Shown: positions 1 through 10,147, counted from the stretch's first letter. The stretch is DNA of 64,000 nt from PFJX01 sp040757575 (GCA_040757575.1 JBFLXA010000006.1:62001-126000), one strand, 5' to 3'. A program made the numbers and translations. The notes: generated by a model from the sequence alone, not told the origin.

Positions 1-159
1 ATCCACGCCGACGACTTCAAAGGCAAACAGATATACGGTTAGCAGCAGGACGCCGAATACGACGGCGATTTCGGGGGTTGGGACCAGGCTGGTCACCCAC
101 ATGCCGAAGAGTAGGAAGACCAGGGCAGCAATAAGGTTTTTTGTGTTCAACTTTGACAT
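1..159 (-). CDS. Probable SLC13-family membrane permease, N-terminal fragment
   Basis: The first 53 codons of a minus-strand gene are present; the rest lies outside the window. The peptide has a short polar start (MSKLNTKN) and then two hydrophobic stretches at about residues 9-26 and 33-48, ending EVVGVD. That pattern, two helices closing on a V-x-x-x-D segment, resembles the start of SLC13/citrate-type anion permeases, but the identification rests on little sequence. An in-frame ATG lies five codons upstream, at 172-174, and neither start has a clear ribosome binding site. It lies just downstream of ettA on the same strand and may be co-transcribed with it. Confidence 0.5.
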   Translation of the reverse strand, partial: MSKLNTKNLIAALVFLLFGMWVTSLVPTPEIAVVFGVLLLTVYLFAFEVVGVD

Positions 160-197
160 GGTGGATAGCAGCATTCTGAAAATCGAAAAAAAGCGGG

Positions 198-1862
<1,665 letters not shown>

Positions 1863-1988
1863 GGGTGTTTGCTGGTTCGTGGGTGAAAAGAAATGAGATT
1901 TTAGCGTCTTGAAGGCTGGGCACCGGGTGGTTCATGGGAAAATATGCATCGATAAACAGCAGGCTCGAACCAGTATTGGCCCACGCCC

Positions 1989-2621
1989 ATGAACACCCGC
2001 ATCTGCATCGTCCGCCACGGTGAAACCGACTGGAACATCGAAAAGCGCATCCAGGGCCTCACCGACATTCCCCTCAATGCGACGGGCCGGGCCCAGGCCC
2101 TGGCCATGGCCTACAACGCCGCTCATCACCATTTCGCTGCCATCTATAGCAGCGATCTGATCCGGGCCCTGGATACCGCTCGGGCCATCGCCGAGCGTGA
2201 AGGTCAGGAAGTGCGGCCCCTGCCCCAGTTGAGGGAACGCAATTACGGCATCTTCCAGGGGCTGACGGCGGCCGAGGGCAAGGAGAAATACCCCGAGGCC
2301 CATGTGTTGTACCAGGCTCGAGATGTGCATTATGACTTCGAGACGGGGGAGAGCATGCTGGCTTTCGCCGCCCGGGTGGCGGAAGGCATCGACTGGATGG
2401 TGCGCCATCATGCCGGTCAGACGATCTGCGCAGTGTGTCATGGCGGCGTGCTGGATATCCTTTACCGCAAGGCCACGGGCCGGCCCCTGGAGACGCCCCG
2501 GGATTTCACCATTCCCAACTGCGCCCTGAACTGGTTCCGCTTCGATGAGCAGGGGTGGCATCTGGAGAAATGGGGGGACCGCCACCACCTGGAGCACGTA
2601 CTGGTCGAAGTACCCGAATGA
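1989..2621 (+). CDS. Histidine phosphatase family protein (phosphoglycerate-mutase-like)
   Basis: 210 residues. The RHGE phosphohistidine motif is at residues 9-12 (nucleophile His10), followed by the TDIPLNATGRAQA segment typical of GpmB/CobC-type phosphatases. A second catalytic block, CAVCHGGVLDIL, carries the second histidine. These enzymes transfer phosphate through a phosphohistidine, and the substrate cannot be read from sequence: small phosphate esters, sugar phosphates and alpha-ribazole phosphate are all possible. Its TGA overlaps the ATG of the next histidine-phosphatase gene, so the two are translationally coupled. It diverges from ettA with about 125 bp between them. Confidence 0.85.
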   Translation: MNTRICIVRHGETDWNIEKRIQGLTDIPLNATGRAQALAMAYNAAHHHFAAIYSSDLIRALDTARAIAEREGQEVRPLPQLRERNYGIFQGLTAAEGKEKYPEAHVLYQARDVHYDFETGESMLAFAARVAEGIDWMVRHHAGQTICAVCHGGVLDILYRKATGRPLETPRDFTIPNCALNWFRFDEQGWHLEKWGDRHHLEHVLVEVPE

Positions 2622-3325
2622 GCACGGCTGCCGGCGAACGGGTGGCGGTGTTCATCCGCCACGGTCATAGCGAGTGGAACCTGAGCCACCGTTTCACGGG
2701 CTGGACGGACATTCTGCTGACGGAAAGCGGACTGGCAGAAGCCCGGGAGGCGGGGCGCCGCCTGGCAGCGGCCGGTTTTGGCTTCGACGAGGCCCATGTA
2801 TCCAGACTGGCCCGTACCCGCCAGACGGTGGAGGCTCTGCTGGGAGGGGCCGGCCATGATCCGGTTCCGATTCATGCCAATTGGCGCTTGAACGAGCGGC
2901 ACTACGGTGCCCTGCAAGGCCTGAACAAACAGGAGATATTTTCAGTCTGGGGAGAGGCCCAGTCCCGGCGCTGGTGGCGGGGCTATTTCGAGGCGCCGCC
3001 GGCCCTAGGCCTGGATGATCCCCGCCATCCCCGTTTTTCGCCCCTCTATGGGGATCTGACCCCGGACCAGTTGCCTTGCACGGAAAGCCTGCGGGATTGC
3101 CAGCGCCGAACCCTGCCCTACTGGGAGCAGGTCTTGCGGCCCCGCATCGCGGCGGGCGAACGCTTGCTGGTGGCCAGCCATGGCAACACCCTGCGGGGGC
3201 TGGTCATGCATCTGGAGGGCATCAGCCCGGAGGCCATGGAACGGGTGGAGATTCCGTCTGCGGTGCCTCTGGTTTATCGCTTCGGGCCCGACCTGAGGGT
3301 CCGGGAACGGGTCTGGCTTGATTAA
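2618..3325 (+). CDS. gpmA: 2,3-bisphosphoglycerate-dependent phosphoglycerate mutase (GpmA-like)
   Basis: 235 residues from the ATG at 2618, chosen because it forms an ATGA overlap with the preceding gene and leaves the usual short N-terminus before the catalytic motif. RHGHSEWN (His15 nucleophile), FTGWTDILLTESG, LNERHYGALQGLNK (acid/base Glu) and SHGNTLRGL (second His) are all present. This spread of motifs is specific to the dPGM branch. The enzyme interconverts 3- and 2-phosphoglycerate in glycolysis and gluconeogenesis. It is slightly shorter than E. coli GpmA (250). The residue after RHG is His, where Glu or Gln is usual. Confidence 0.88.
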   Translation: MSTAAGERVAVFIRHGHSEWNLSHRFTGWTDILLTESGLAEAREAGRRLAAAGFGFDEAHVSRLARTRQTVEALLGGAGHDPVPIHANWRLNERHYGALQGLNKQEIFSVWGEAQSRRWWRGYFEAPPALGLDDPRHPRFSPLYGDLTPDQLPCTESLRDCQRRTLPYWEQVLRPRIAAGERLLVASHGNTLRGLVMHLEGISPEAMERVEIPSAVPLVYRFGPDLRVRERVWLD

Positions 3326-3416
3326 ACCTTCCGGGATGGAGAGTTGACGCCCGGCGTTTCCCATTCCAGTCTTCTACCTCCTGCGGCTGCTTTCATCTTT
3401 GTGGGAATTTATAGCC

Positions 3417-5132
3417 ATGCGCCGTCCCATCCGCCTGAAGATATTCAGCATCACCTTGGTCCTCCTGGCCCTGATGGTGGTGGTGACCTGGCTGTCGGTG
3501 CTCAATTCCCGCCAGCTCAACAACCAGGTACGGGCTCTGGCGGACGTTTACCTGCCCCTACAGAATCAGGTGGCCAGCGTGGAAATCCTAATCCGCCAGC
3601 AGATGGTGCACATGGAGCGGGTGTTGCTGGGCATGGAGGCCGCCCGGCCGGATCCGGCCTTCCTGGCCAAGGAATCCGCCGACTTCGACGCCCGGGGCAT
3701 CAACGCCGACCAGATCGTGGATTCCTCCCTGCGCATGCTGGCGGAATGGGAACAGGCCGGGGATATCCGCCTGGATCTGGTGACTCTGGCGGTGCTCAAG
3801 CAGCAACTGCCCAACCTGCAAACCGCCCGTCAGGATTTCCACCGTACCTTCCGCCTCTATCAGATCGAGGTGGAGGAGGGCACTGCCCGCTCCGCCAGTC
3901 TGGTGCGGGAAAACCTGCGGCAGGAGAAGGACAAACTGGACGGGGAGATCGGCAAGGTCCTGGACCTGCTCAATACCCTGACCACCCAAACCGCCGCCCA
4001 GGCCAAGCAGGAAGAGGCCCGCTCCGTGCGTCTTAACTGGATTATCACCGGCATAGCCACTGTGCTGGGACTCATCTTTGCCTGGTGGGTGAGCCGTTCC
4101 CTGGTGGAACCCATCCGCCGACTGCTGCTGGGCACCCAGTCGGTGGAGGCGGGGGATCTGCAAGTGGAGATCCTGGTGCAGACCCGGGATGAACTGGCGA
4201 CCCTGGCGGATTCCTTCAACCACATGGTGACGGGCCTGCGGGAGAAGGAACACATCAAGAGCACCTTCGGCCAGTACGTGGACCCCCGCATTGTGCGGGG
4301 GCTCTTGGAAAACCGTCTGCCGGCAGAGGGGGGCGAGCGCCAGTCCATGAGCGTGTTCTTTTCCGACCTGAAGGGCTTCACCCAGTTGTGCGAAGGCCTC
4401 ACGCCGGATGCGGCCGTGCGCTTCCTGAACCGCTATTTCGCCCTCATGGCCCAGGTGATCCAGGAACGCCAGGGCATCATCGACAAATACATCGGCGATT
4501 CCGTCATGGCCTTCTGGGGCCAGCCCTTCACTGAGGCGGACCGCCATGTGGCGCTTTGCTGCGAGGCGGCCCTGGACCAGCAGGCCCGGCTGGAGGCCTT
4601 CCGCGCCGACCTGCCGGACCTGCTGGGCCGGCGCCAGGGTCTGCCTGAGGTGGAAGCCCGCATGGGCATCGCCACTGGGGAAGTGCTGGTGGGCAACATT
4701 GGCTCCGAAACCGCCCGGGGCTATACGGTCATCGGCGACACGGTCAACCTGGCGTCCCGTCTGGAAACGGCCAACAAGTTCTACGGCACCCGCATCCTGG
4801 TGAGCCATGCCACCCGTCGGCTGGCGGGGGAGGGCTTTGCCTTCCGGGAGATCGACAGCCTCCAGGTGGTGGGCCGCAGCGAACCGGAACGGGTGTTTGA
4901 ACTGATGGGGCACAAGGGAGAAGCGGACCTGGAACTGGCCGCCCGTTTCGAGACCGGCCTGACGGCCTATCGGACCCGGGACTGGGATGGAGCCGAGGCG
5001 GCTTTCCGGGCCTGCCTGGAACGGACGCCCACGGACCGGCCCAGCCAGGTGTTCCTGGACCGCATTGCCGCCTTCCGCCACACCCCGCCGCCGCCGGACT
5101 GGGACGGTGTATGGGTGGCGGCGGGCAAGTAA
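3417..5132 (+). CDS. Membrane-bound class III adenylate/guanylate cyclase with HAMP domain
   Basis: 571 residues from the ATG at 3417, just upstream of the basic stretch before the first membrane helix. Order: TM1 (about 9-29), a helical periplasmic domain (30-205), TM2 (about 208-228), HAMP (230-282), cyclase domain (about 308-500), then a short TPR-like tail. Metal-binding aspartates are visible in FSDLKGFT (near 316) and YIGDSVMAFWG (near 360). The Lys of IIDKYIGD and the Thr of VIGDTVNLASRLE fit ATP rather than GTP as substrate. It probably makes cAMP in response to an envelope signal. It stands alone between gpmA and a small exported protein. Confidence 0.9.
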   Translation: MRRPIRLKIFSITLVLLALMVVVTWLSVLNSRQLNNQVRALADVYLPLQNQVASVEILIRQQMVHMERVLLGMEAARPDPAFLAKESADFDARGINADQIVDSSLRMLAEWEQAGDIRLDLVTLAVLKQQLPNLQTARQDFHRTFRLYQIEVEEGTARSASLVRENLRQEKDKLDGEIGKVLDLLNTLTTQTAAQAKQEEARSVRLNWIITGIATVLGLIFAWWVSRSLVEPIRRLLLGTQSVEAGDLQVEILVQTRDELATLADSFNHMVTGLREKEHIKSTFGQYVDPRIVRGLLENRLPAEGGERQSMSVFFSDLKGFTQLCEGLTPDAAVRFLNRYFALMAQVIQERQGIIDKYIGDSVMAFWGQPFTEADRHVALCCEAALDQQARLEAFRADLPDLLGRRQGLPEVEARMGIATGEVLVGNIGSETARGYTVIGDTVNLASRLETANKFYGTRILVSHATRRLAGEGFAFREIDSLQVVGRSEPERVFELMGHKGEADLELAARFETGLTAYRTRDWDGAEAAFRACLERTPTDRPSQVFLDRIAAFRHTPPPPDWDGVWVAAGK

Positions 5133-5254
5133 GCCGGTCACTACAGCCAACCAATACAGCCAGCCAATAACGCCAGCCGGTGAAGCCGGGCGCACGCCCA
5201 GCAATATCCTGTTACATCTGTACTACCTCGCCGAAACAGGCTGCTTACCCGGGG

Positions 5255-5270
5255 CCCCTAGTCTGGGAGC
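5255..5270 (+). promoter_or_regulatory. 16-nt upstream motif shared with the Spy-like gene
   Basis: CCCCTAGTCTGGGAGC lies 56 nt before the ATG at 5311. An almost identical copy (one base different) lies at 12442-12457, 66 nt before the Spy-like gene. Both genes encode small exported proteins. The likeness suggests a common promoter or operator; which factor uses it is unknown. Confidence 0.35.
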
Positions 5271-5310
5271 ACCCGCGCTGTCGCGGGCATTCCCAACAAG
5301 GAGTTCCATC

Positions 5311-5658
5311 ATGAAAGCAAAAACCACCCTCCCGCCCCTGGCTGCCCTGGTTCTGGCTGGCCTGCTGGCTACCGGTTCTGCCCAGGCCTGCATGCCGTTC
5401 TTTTCTGCCCCGGCGGGCAATCCGGCGGCCTGTGCCCAGGGCCAGGTCCCGCAACAGGCACAGACTCCACTCCATGGTTCCCAGTCTTGTCCGACTTCTG
5501 GTAGCACGGAAAGTGGAGGTTGTGCCCTGATCAATCCTGAACTGGTCACAGCCCTGGGGGACATGGCCGCCGGTGGCATGCGCATCGCCACCCACATGGC
5601 CCAGGTGCTGGCCCGGGAAGTGGGCCGCTACGCGGCCCAAGGGGATGACGGGCAGTAG
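5311..5658 (+). CDS. Small exported protein of unknown function
   Basis: 115 residues. The ATG follows AAGGAG at a good distance. The N-terminus is a clear Sec signal peptide (MKAKTT, then a Leu/Ala-rich core, probable cleavage after GSAQA). The mature part has four cysteines, is rich in Gly, Ser and Gln, and ends in a predicted helix (TALGDMAAGGMRIATHMAQVL). I do not recognise a family. The upstream region contains a perfect CCCGCG/CGCGGG hairpin (5272-5287) and the motif shared with the Spy-like gene, so envelope-stress control is possible. It is probably monocistronic, followed by a hairpin terminator. Confidence 0.72.
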   Translation: MKAKTTLPPLAALVLAGLLATGSAQACMPFFSAPAGNPAACAQGQVPQQAQTPLHGSQSCPTSGSTESGGCALINPELVTALGDMAAGGMRIATHMAQVLAREVGRYAAQGDDGQ

Positions 5659-5668
5659 TTCCCATCCG

Positions 5669-5700
5669 GCTCCGCCCGGGCGCTAACCGACGGGCGGGGC
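5669..5700 (+). terminator. Probable terminator hairpin after the small exported protein
   Basis: GCTCCGCCCG (5669-5678) pairs with CGGGCGGGGC (5691-5700), a 10-bp stem with one G-U pair and a 12-nt loop. The tail is CCTCTT rather than a clean T run, so it may be weak. Confidence 0.5.
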
Positions 5701-5973
5701 CCTCTTCATGGACGTCCAAACCGGCCTAGATATTCGGCTCGTGTGCCAGGTATGTCTGACATTGCAGCGTTCCGATTGAGGCCGCCAAGCGAAAGGGTTT
5801 GCCATCGCCCTTGATTGAGAGGATAGTGCGCCCCAGCGATCCTCAAGTTGCGCTGTTGTTGTCTGGTTCAGTACCCGCGCCCTGCGCGATTCTTCACGAT
5901 TCATCACCCTGCCATCTTGATCTCGCCCCTACTGGGCTAGTCCCCTTTTTGTTTTTTTCAGGATGTTCAAGAC
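5701..5973 (+). other. Intergenic region upstream of the cold-shock gene
   Basis: No gene is supported here; the short frames lack a credible start and composition. The stretch must contain the cold-shock promoter and a 5' leader. The last 35 bases are T-rich (5940-5960), as in many cold-shock leaders. I cannot place the -35 and -10 boxes with confidence. Confidence 0.5.
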
Positions 5974-6180
5974 ATGGCAACAGGTATTGTGAAGTGGTTC
6001 AACGAATCCAAGGGCTTCGGCTTCATCTCCCCCGACGAGGGCGGCGATGATCTTTTCGCCCATTTTTCCGCCATTCAAAGCCAGGGTTTCAAGACCCTGG
6101 CTGAAGGCCAGCGGGTCAGCTTCGAAGTGACCACCGGCCCCAAGGGCCTGCAAGCCACCAACATTCGCTCCGCGAACTGA
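5974..6180 (+). CDS. Cold-shock protein (CspA family)
   Basis: 68 residues, the normal CspA length. The two RNA-binding motifs are intact: KGFGFI (RNP1) and DLFAHFSAI (RNP2), within MATGIVKWFNESKGFGFISP. It is a single OB-fold that melts RNA secondary structure during cold or general stress. A long AT-richer leader precedes it, and a strong hairpin terminator follows, so it is likely monocistronic. The next gene, an IF-1 paralogue, is another OB-fold RNA-binding protein involved in translation. Confidence 0.95.
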   Translation: MATGIVKWFNESKGFGFISPDEGGDDLFAHFSAIQSQGFKTLAEGQRVSFEVTTGPKGLQATNIRSAN

Positions 6181-6190
6181 TGGCAGCGCG

Positions 6191-6245
6191 GGCATCCGGT
6201 CGGATGCCCGATGCCCAAAACCCGGCTTAGAGCCGGGTTTTTTTA
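6191..6245 (+). terminator. Tandem hairpins and intrinsic terminator of the cold-shock gene
   Basis: A first hairpin GGCATCCG-GT-CGGATGCC (6191-6208) is followed by AACCCGGCT-TAG-AGCCGGGTT (6219-6239), which runs into seven T residues. The second is a textbook rho-independent terminator. Confidence 0.9.
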
Positions 6246-6266
6246 TCCAATTTTGTGGAGTGCCCC

Positions 6267-6542
6267 ATGGCCAAGGAAGAATTGCTCGAAATGAGTGGCG
6301 TCGTAACCGAAGTGCTGCCGGATTCCCGCTATCTGGTGACCCTGGAAAACGGCCACAACCTGGTGGCTTACAGTGCCGGCAAGATGCGCAAGCATCACAT
6401 CCGCATCCTGGCGGGGGACAAGGTATCCCTGGAGTTATCTCCCTACGACTTGAGCAAAGGACGCATCACATTTCGGCACATTGAAGGCCGGGGTGCGCCG
6501 TCCTCCTCAGGTCCTGCACCCCAGGCTCGCCGCCGGCATTAA
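6267..6542 (+). CDS. infA: Translation initiation factor IF-1 (paralogue with C-terminal extension)
   Basis: 91 residues; the ATG at 6267 follows GTGGAG. The S1/OB fold of IF-1 is complete: MAKEELLEMSGVVTEVLP, LENGHNLVAYSAGKMRKHHIRIL, and LSPYDLSKGRITFRH. IF-1 binds the 30S A site during initiation. The protein has about 18 extra residues beyond the usual 72 (GAPSSSGPAPQARRRH), a flexible basic tail. Many Betaproteobacteria have a second infA near a cold-shock gene besides the copy in the ribosomal protein cluster; the position next to csp suggests this is that second copy. That inference needs the rest of the genome. Confidence 0.9.
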   Translation: MAKEELLEMSGVVTEVLPDSRYLVTLENGHNLVAYSAGKMRKHHIRILAGDKVSLELSPYDLSKGRITFRHIEGRGAPSSSGPAPQARRRH

Positions 6543-6568
6543 TCTGCAGGGCCTCGGCGCCGCCGGAC

Positions 6569-6856
6569 TCAGTTTTCCATGCCTGAGTCGCCGTGGCAGG
6601 TGCAGTTGGGACTGGCGGTGTTGTCGCAGCAGATGATCTTGCCGGCCCGGCAGCCGCAAACGCCCTTGTGGCCTTTGCAGCAATCGGCCTGACTGAGCTC
6701 CGTGAGCTGAATGGGCTGGCCCGGCTGCGGGCAGGCCTCTAGCCGGGTCTGGGCCGGAGCTTGCAGGTATTGCGGCTCAGGAGGCTGGGCCTGGACGGCC
6801 AGGCTGGTGCCCAGCGTCAGGGTCAGCAAGGCCAGCAGGGCAACAATGCGATTCAT
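6569..6856 (-). CDS. Small Cys-rich exported protein, unknown function
   Basis: 95 residues from the ATG at 6856, chosen because AGAGGAG lies just upstream and it begins a clean signal peptide (MNRIVALLALLTLTLGTSLAVQA). The mature domain has nine cysteines, among them CC, CGC and CC pairs and a CTCH end, spaced as in small disulfide-bonded or metal-binding proteins. CTCH is one residue too short to be a CxxCH heme site. I do not recognise a family. It is convergent with the IF-1 gene and lies 51 bp downstream of the YheS-like gene on the same strand. Confidence 0.65.
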   Translation of the reverse strand: MNRIVALLALLTLTLGTSLAVQAQPPEPQYLQAPAQTRLEACPQPGQPIQLTELSQADCCKGHKGVCGCRAGKIICCDNTASPNCTCHGDSGMEN

Positions 6857-6907
6857 GATGAAAACTCCTCTATAACGCGCCATTCGGGGCGGGGCAGGGG
6901 CAGGGGG

Positions 6908-8953
6908 TCACCCCGCTGCCAAAGCCTCCAGGGCTTCCTGTTGGGCCATCCATTCCGTTTCCAGTTCTTCCAGTTCCTTGGCCAGCTGGGCCTGCTCGTA
7001 TAAAAACGCTTTCAACCGGTCTTTGTTGACTTCAGTGTAGATGTCCGGGGCGGCCAGTTCGCCATCAAGTTCCAGTTTGCGGCTGTTGAGCCGATCCATC
7101 TGCTCTTCAAGCCGCTTGATCCGGCTTTCGATGGGCTTCTTTTGTGCCGAGAGACGTTGGCGGGCTTCGGCCTCCAGACGCTTCTGCTCTTTGCGTTCGG
7201 CACTGGAGGCCTGGGGGGCGGGTGTTTCTGATGTGGAAGGCGACGTGTCGGCAGTCGTATTCCCGTTCTGCGTCGGGGCCTTGCCCAGCTTGGTCTTGAA
7301 CAGCCAGTCCCGATAGTCGTCCAGGTCGCCATCGAAGGGCTTCAGCCCCCCGTCGGCGACGATGAGGAATTCCTCCGTGGTGGCCCGCAGCAGATGGCGA
7401 TCGTGGGAGACCAGTACCAGGGTGCCTTCGAACTGGGCCAGGGCCACGGTGAGGGCCTCCCGGGTTTCCAGATCCAGGTGGTTGGTGGGCTCGTCCAACA
7501 GCAGCAGGTTGGGGCGCTGCCAGACGATCAGGGCCAGGGCCAGGCGGGCCTTTTCTCCGCCGGAGAAGGGGGCGATGCTGGCGGTGGCCATTTCGCCGGC
7601 AAAGTTGAAGCCCCCGAGGAAGTTGCGCAGATCCTGCTCCCGGGCGGAGGGAGCCAGCTTTTGCAGGTGCCACAAGGGTGTTTGGTCGTGGCGCAACATT
7701 TCCACCTGATGCTGGGCGAAATAGCCGATGGCCAGGCCCTTGCCCAGGGTCACGGTGCCGGACAGGGGGGGCAGGTCCCCCACCAGAGTCTTGATGAGGG
7801 TGGATTTGCCGGCGCCGTTGACGCCCAAAAGGCCGATGCGCTGGCCCGCCTGAAGGGTGAGGGTGAGATCCTTCAGCACTATCTTGGCTCCCTCCCCCGC
7901 AAGCAGGGGAGGGTTGGGGAGAGGGTCAGCGATGGGTGTTGAATGTCCCTCTCCCCCGGCCCCTCTCCCGCTTGCGGGAGAGGGGGGGTAGCCCGCCTTC
8001 ACGCTTTCCAGTACCAGCAGCGGATTGGGGGCCCGTTCCGGTTCCCGGAACTCGAAGCTGAAGGCGGCGGCCGCATGGATGGGGGCCAGCTCCTCCATCT
8101 TCGCCAGCATCTTCATGCGGGACTGGGCCTGCTTGGCCTTGCTGGCCTTGGCCTTGAAACGGTCGATGAAGGATTGCAGGTGGGCTCGTTCCCGGCTCTG
8201 TTTTTCAAAGGCGGCCTGGCCCAGGGCGAGGTTGATGGCCCTCTGTTTTTCGAACTGGGAGTAGTTGCCGCCGTAGCGGGTGAGTTTCTTCTGGTCGATG
8301 TGGGCGACAACGTTCACCACGCCGTCCAGGAAATCCCGGTCGTGGGAGATGATGATCAGGGTGCCTGGATAGCGCTTCAGCCAGTCCTCAAGCCAGAGGA
8401 TGGCGTCCAGGTCCAGGTGGTTGGTGGGCTCGTCCAGCAGCAGCAGGTCTGAGGGGCACATGAGAGCCTGGGCCAGGTTAAGGCGCATGCGCCAGCCGCC
8501 GGAAAAACTGGCTACGGGCAGGGCCATCTGGGCCTGGGAAAACCCCAGGCCGGTGAGCAGTTGTTCGCCCCGGGCCTTGACCGTGTAGGCGTCGGCATCC
8601 TGGAGGGCGGCGTGGAGTTCACCTATTTTGTGGCCGTCATGGGCGGCCTCGGCCTCTGCAAGTTGGGTTTCCAGACGGCGCAGGGTGGTGTCGCCGTCGA
8701 TGGCGTAATCCAGGGCTGAGCGCTCCAGGGCCGGGGTTTCCTGGGCAACGTGGGCGATGCGCCAGCGGGCGGGGAAGTCCAGGTCGCCGCCATCTGGGTG
8801 GAGTTCTCCCCGCAACAGGGCAAACAGGCTGGACTTGCCGGAGCCGTTGGCGCCGATGAGACCCACCTTTTCCCCGGGATTGAGGGTGAGGTCGGCACTT
8901 TCCAGGAGCGGCTTGACGCCCCGGATGAGGGTGAGGTTTTGAAGACGGATCAA
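6908..8953 (-). CDS. yheS: ABC-F family ATPase (YheS-like)
   Basis: 681 residues with two ABC cassettes: Walker A GANGSGKSS near residue 34, signature SFSGGWRMRL and LLLDEPTNHLDLDAI; second Walker A GVNGAGKST, signature PFSGGEKARL and LLLDEPTNHLDLETR. The tRNA-interaction linker and a C-terminal coiled coil (about 600-675) match YheS, a ribosome-associated ATPase lacking membrane domains. It is longer than E. coli YheS (637), partly because of about 34 low-complexity residues (near 322-356) just before the second cassette. These come from a palindromic repeat inserted in frame. The start MIRLQNLTLIRG is family-typical. Confidence 0.93.
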   Translation of the reverse strand: MIRLQNLTLIRGVKPLLESADLTLNPGEKVGLIGANGSGKSSLFALLRGELHPDGGDLDFPARWRIAHVAQETPALERSALDYAIDGDTTLRRLETQLAEAEAAHDGHKIGELHAALQDADAYTVKARGEQLLTGLGFSQAQMALPVASFSGGWRMRLNLAQALMCPSDLLLLDEPTNHLDLDAILWLEDWLKRYPGTLIIISHDRDFLDGVVNVVAHIDQKKLTRYGGNYSQFEKQRAINLALGQAAFEKQSRERAHLQSFIDRFKAKASKAKQAQSRMKMLAKMEELAPIHAAAAFSFEFREPERAPNPLLVLESVKAGYPPSPASGRGAGGEGHSTPIADPLPNPPLLAGEGAKIVLKDLTLTLQAGQRIGLLGVNGAGKSTLIKTLVGDLPPLSGTVTLGKGLAIGYFAQHQVEMLRHDQTPLWHLQKLAPSAREQDLRNFLGGFNFAGEMATASIAPFSGGEKARLALALIVWQRPNLLLLDEPTNHLDLETREALTVALAQFEGTLVLVSHDRHLLRATTEEFLIVADGGLKPFDGDLDDYRDWLFKTKLGKAPTQNGNTTADTSPSTSETPAPQASSAERKEQKRLEAEARQRLSAQKKPIESRIKRLEEQMDRLNSRKLELDGELAAPDIYTEVNKDRLKAFLYEQAQLAKELEELETEWMAQQEALEALAAG
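7888..7988. repeat. In-frame palindromic repeat element within the ABC-F gene
   Basis: The left arm (7888-7925) and right arm (7947-7988) are imperfect inverted copies rich in CTCCC/GGGAG. Each arm holds its own small hairpin around GCAAGC/GCTTGC. The element is read through by the ABC-F gene and encodes a Pro/Gly/Ala-rich segment (PPSPASGRGAGGEG, then PLPNPPLLAGEG). Its arms resemble those of the trpA-accD intergenic element. Confidence 0.8.
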
Positions 8954-8959
8954 GCAGAC

Positions 8960-10147
8960 TTACAGCAGGGGGCTGCCCTCGTGTTCGCCCCTTTCGTAAA
9001 CCACGTGGGCCCGGCCCACCAGCAGGGGGTCCAGGGGGCCGATGCGCTCAATGTCCTTCTTGGTGTAAGGCAGCTTGTGAAGCACGTAGCGCATGGCGTT
9101 CAGTCGCGCCCGTTTCTTGTCGTCGGATTTGATCACCGTCCAGGGGGCGTCGGCGGTGTCGGTGTAGAAGAACATGGCTTCCTTGGCCTTGGTGTAGTCG
9201 TCCCACTTGTCCAGGGAAGCCAGGTCGATGGGGGAGAGTTTCCACTGCTTCAGGGGGTGTACCTGGCGTTCCTGGAAGCGGCGGCGCTGTTCTTCCCGGC
9301 TTACGGAGAACCAGAACTTGATCAGGTGTACGCCGCTACGGGCCAGGTTGCGCTCGAATTCGGGGGCTTGGCGCATGAATTCCCGGTATTCGTCGTCGCT
9401 GCAAAATCCCATGACCCGCTCAACCCCGGCCCGGTTGTACCAGGAGCGGTCGAACAGGGCGATTTCGCCGGCGGTGGGCAGATGCTGCACGTACCGCTGG
9501 AAATACCACTGGCCCCGTTCGGTTTCCGTGGGTTTTTCCAGGGCCACCACCCGGGCGCCCCGGGGGTTCAGGTGTTCCATGAAGCGTTTGATGGTGCCCC
9601 CCTTGCCGGCGGCGTCCCGGCCCTCGAAGAGGATCACCACCTTCTGGCCCGTCTCTTTCACCCAGGCCTGGAGCTTCAGCAGTTCCACCTGAAGCTTGTA
9701 CTTCTCCTTCTCGTAATTCTTGCGGGACATGAGGTTCTTGTAGGGATAGCCGCCGTCCCGCCAGCCCTCCGCCAGTTCCTCGTCCGGGTTGATGCGTCGT
9801 GTGACGGCCGGTGCCGCCGGACGTAACAGTGCCTTGCGCAGCACCTCTGCGTCCTCGGGAGAGGCTCCCTTCATGATCGCTTCCAGGGATTCCACCAGTT
9901 CCAGGCTGCCGCCGCCGGCATGGGCCAGGATGTCTTTCATGGCCACGATCTTTGAAGTCTGTGCGGCATCTACCGCTTCGTTTACCACGAAGTCTTCCAC
10001 TGCCTGGGCATCCAGCACCGGGGGGATGTCTCCAGCTTTGGCGGGGCGGATCCGGGGAGCACGTCGGGGGGCAGGAGGGGGCGTTGTTTTAGGTGCGGCA
10101 GCCTTGGCTGGGGTGCTGGCACGAGGTTGGGGTTTCCTGTCACGCAT
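8960..10147 (-). CDS. ppk2: Polyphosphate kinase 2 (PPK2 family)
   Basis: 395 residues. The PPK2 core runs from about 135 to 380: Walker A FEGRDAAGKGG near 176-184, the FDRSWYNRAGVERVMGF lid/Walker B block, and the WKLSPIDLASLDKWDDYTKAKE motif. PPK2 enzymes phosphorylate nucleoside mono- or diphosphates with polyphosphate, or run in reverse. The first 130 residues are an extension rich in Ala, Pro, Lys and Arg (1-45), followed by a helical segment. This is longer than in compact PPK2 proteins of about 270-300 residues. It ends 6 bp before the ABC-F gene and is probably co-transcribed with it. Confidence 0.93.
   Translation of the reverse strand: MRDRKPQPRASTPAKAAAPKTTPPPAPRRAPRIRPAKAGDIPPVLDAQAVEDFVVNEAVDAAQTSKIVAMKDILAHAGGGSLELVESLEAIMKGASPEDAEVLRKALLRPAAPAVTRRINPDEELAEGWRDGGYPYKNLMSRKNYEKEKYKLQVELLKLQAWVKETGQKVVILFEGRDAAGKGGTIKRFMEHLNPRGARVVALEKPTETERGQWYFQRYVQHLPTAGEIALFDRSWYNRAGVERVMGFCSDDEYREFMRQAPEFERNLARSGVHLIKFWFSVSREEQRRRFQERQVHPLKQWKLSPIDLASLDKWDDYTKAKEAMFFYTDTADAPWTVIKSDDKKRARLNAMRYVLHKLPYTKKDIERIGPLDPLLVGRAHVVYERGEHEGSPLL

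Noticed and set aside
3588..5204. 538-codon minus-strand frame opposite the cyclase gene
   Set aside because: Composition of a shadow frame and no motif; the plus-strand cyclase is certain.
6569..6856. CTCH in the small exported protein as a heme c site
   Set aside because: Only one residue separates the cysteines; heme attachment needs CxxCH.
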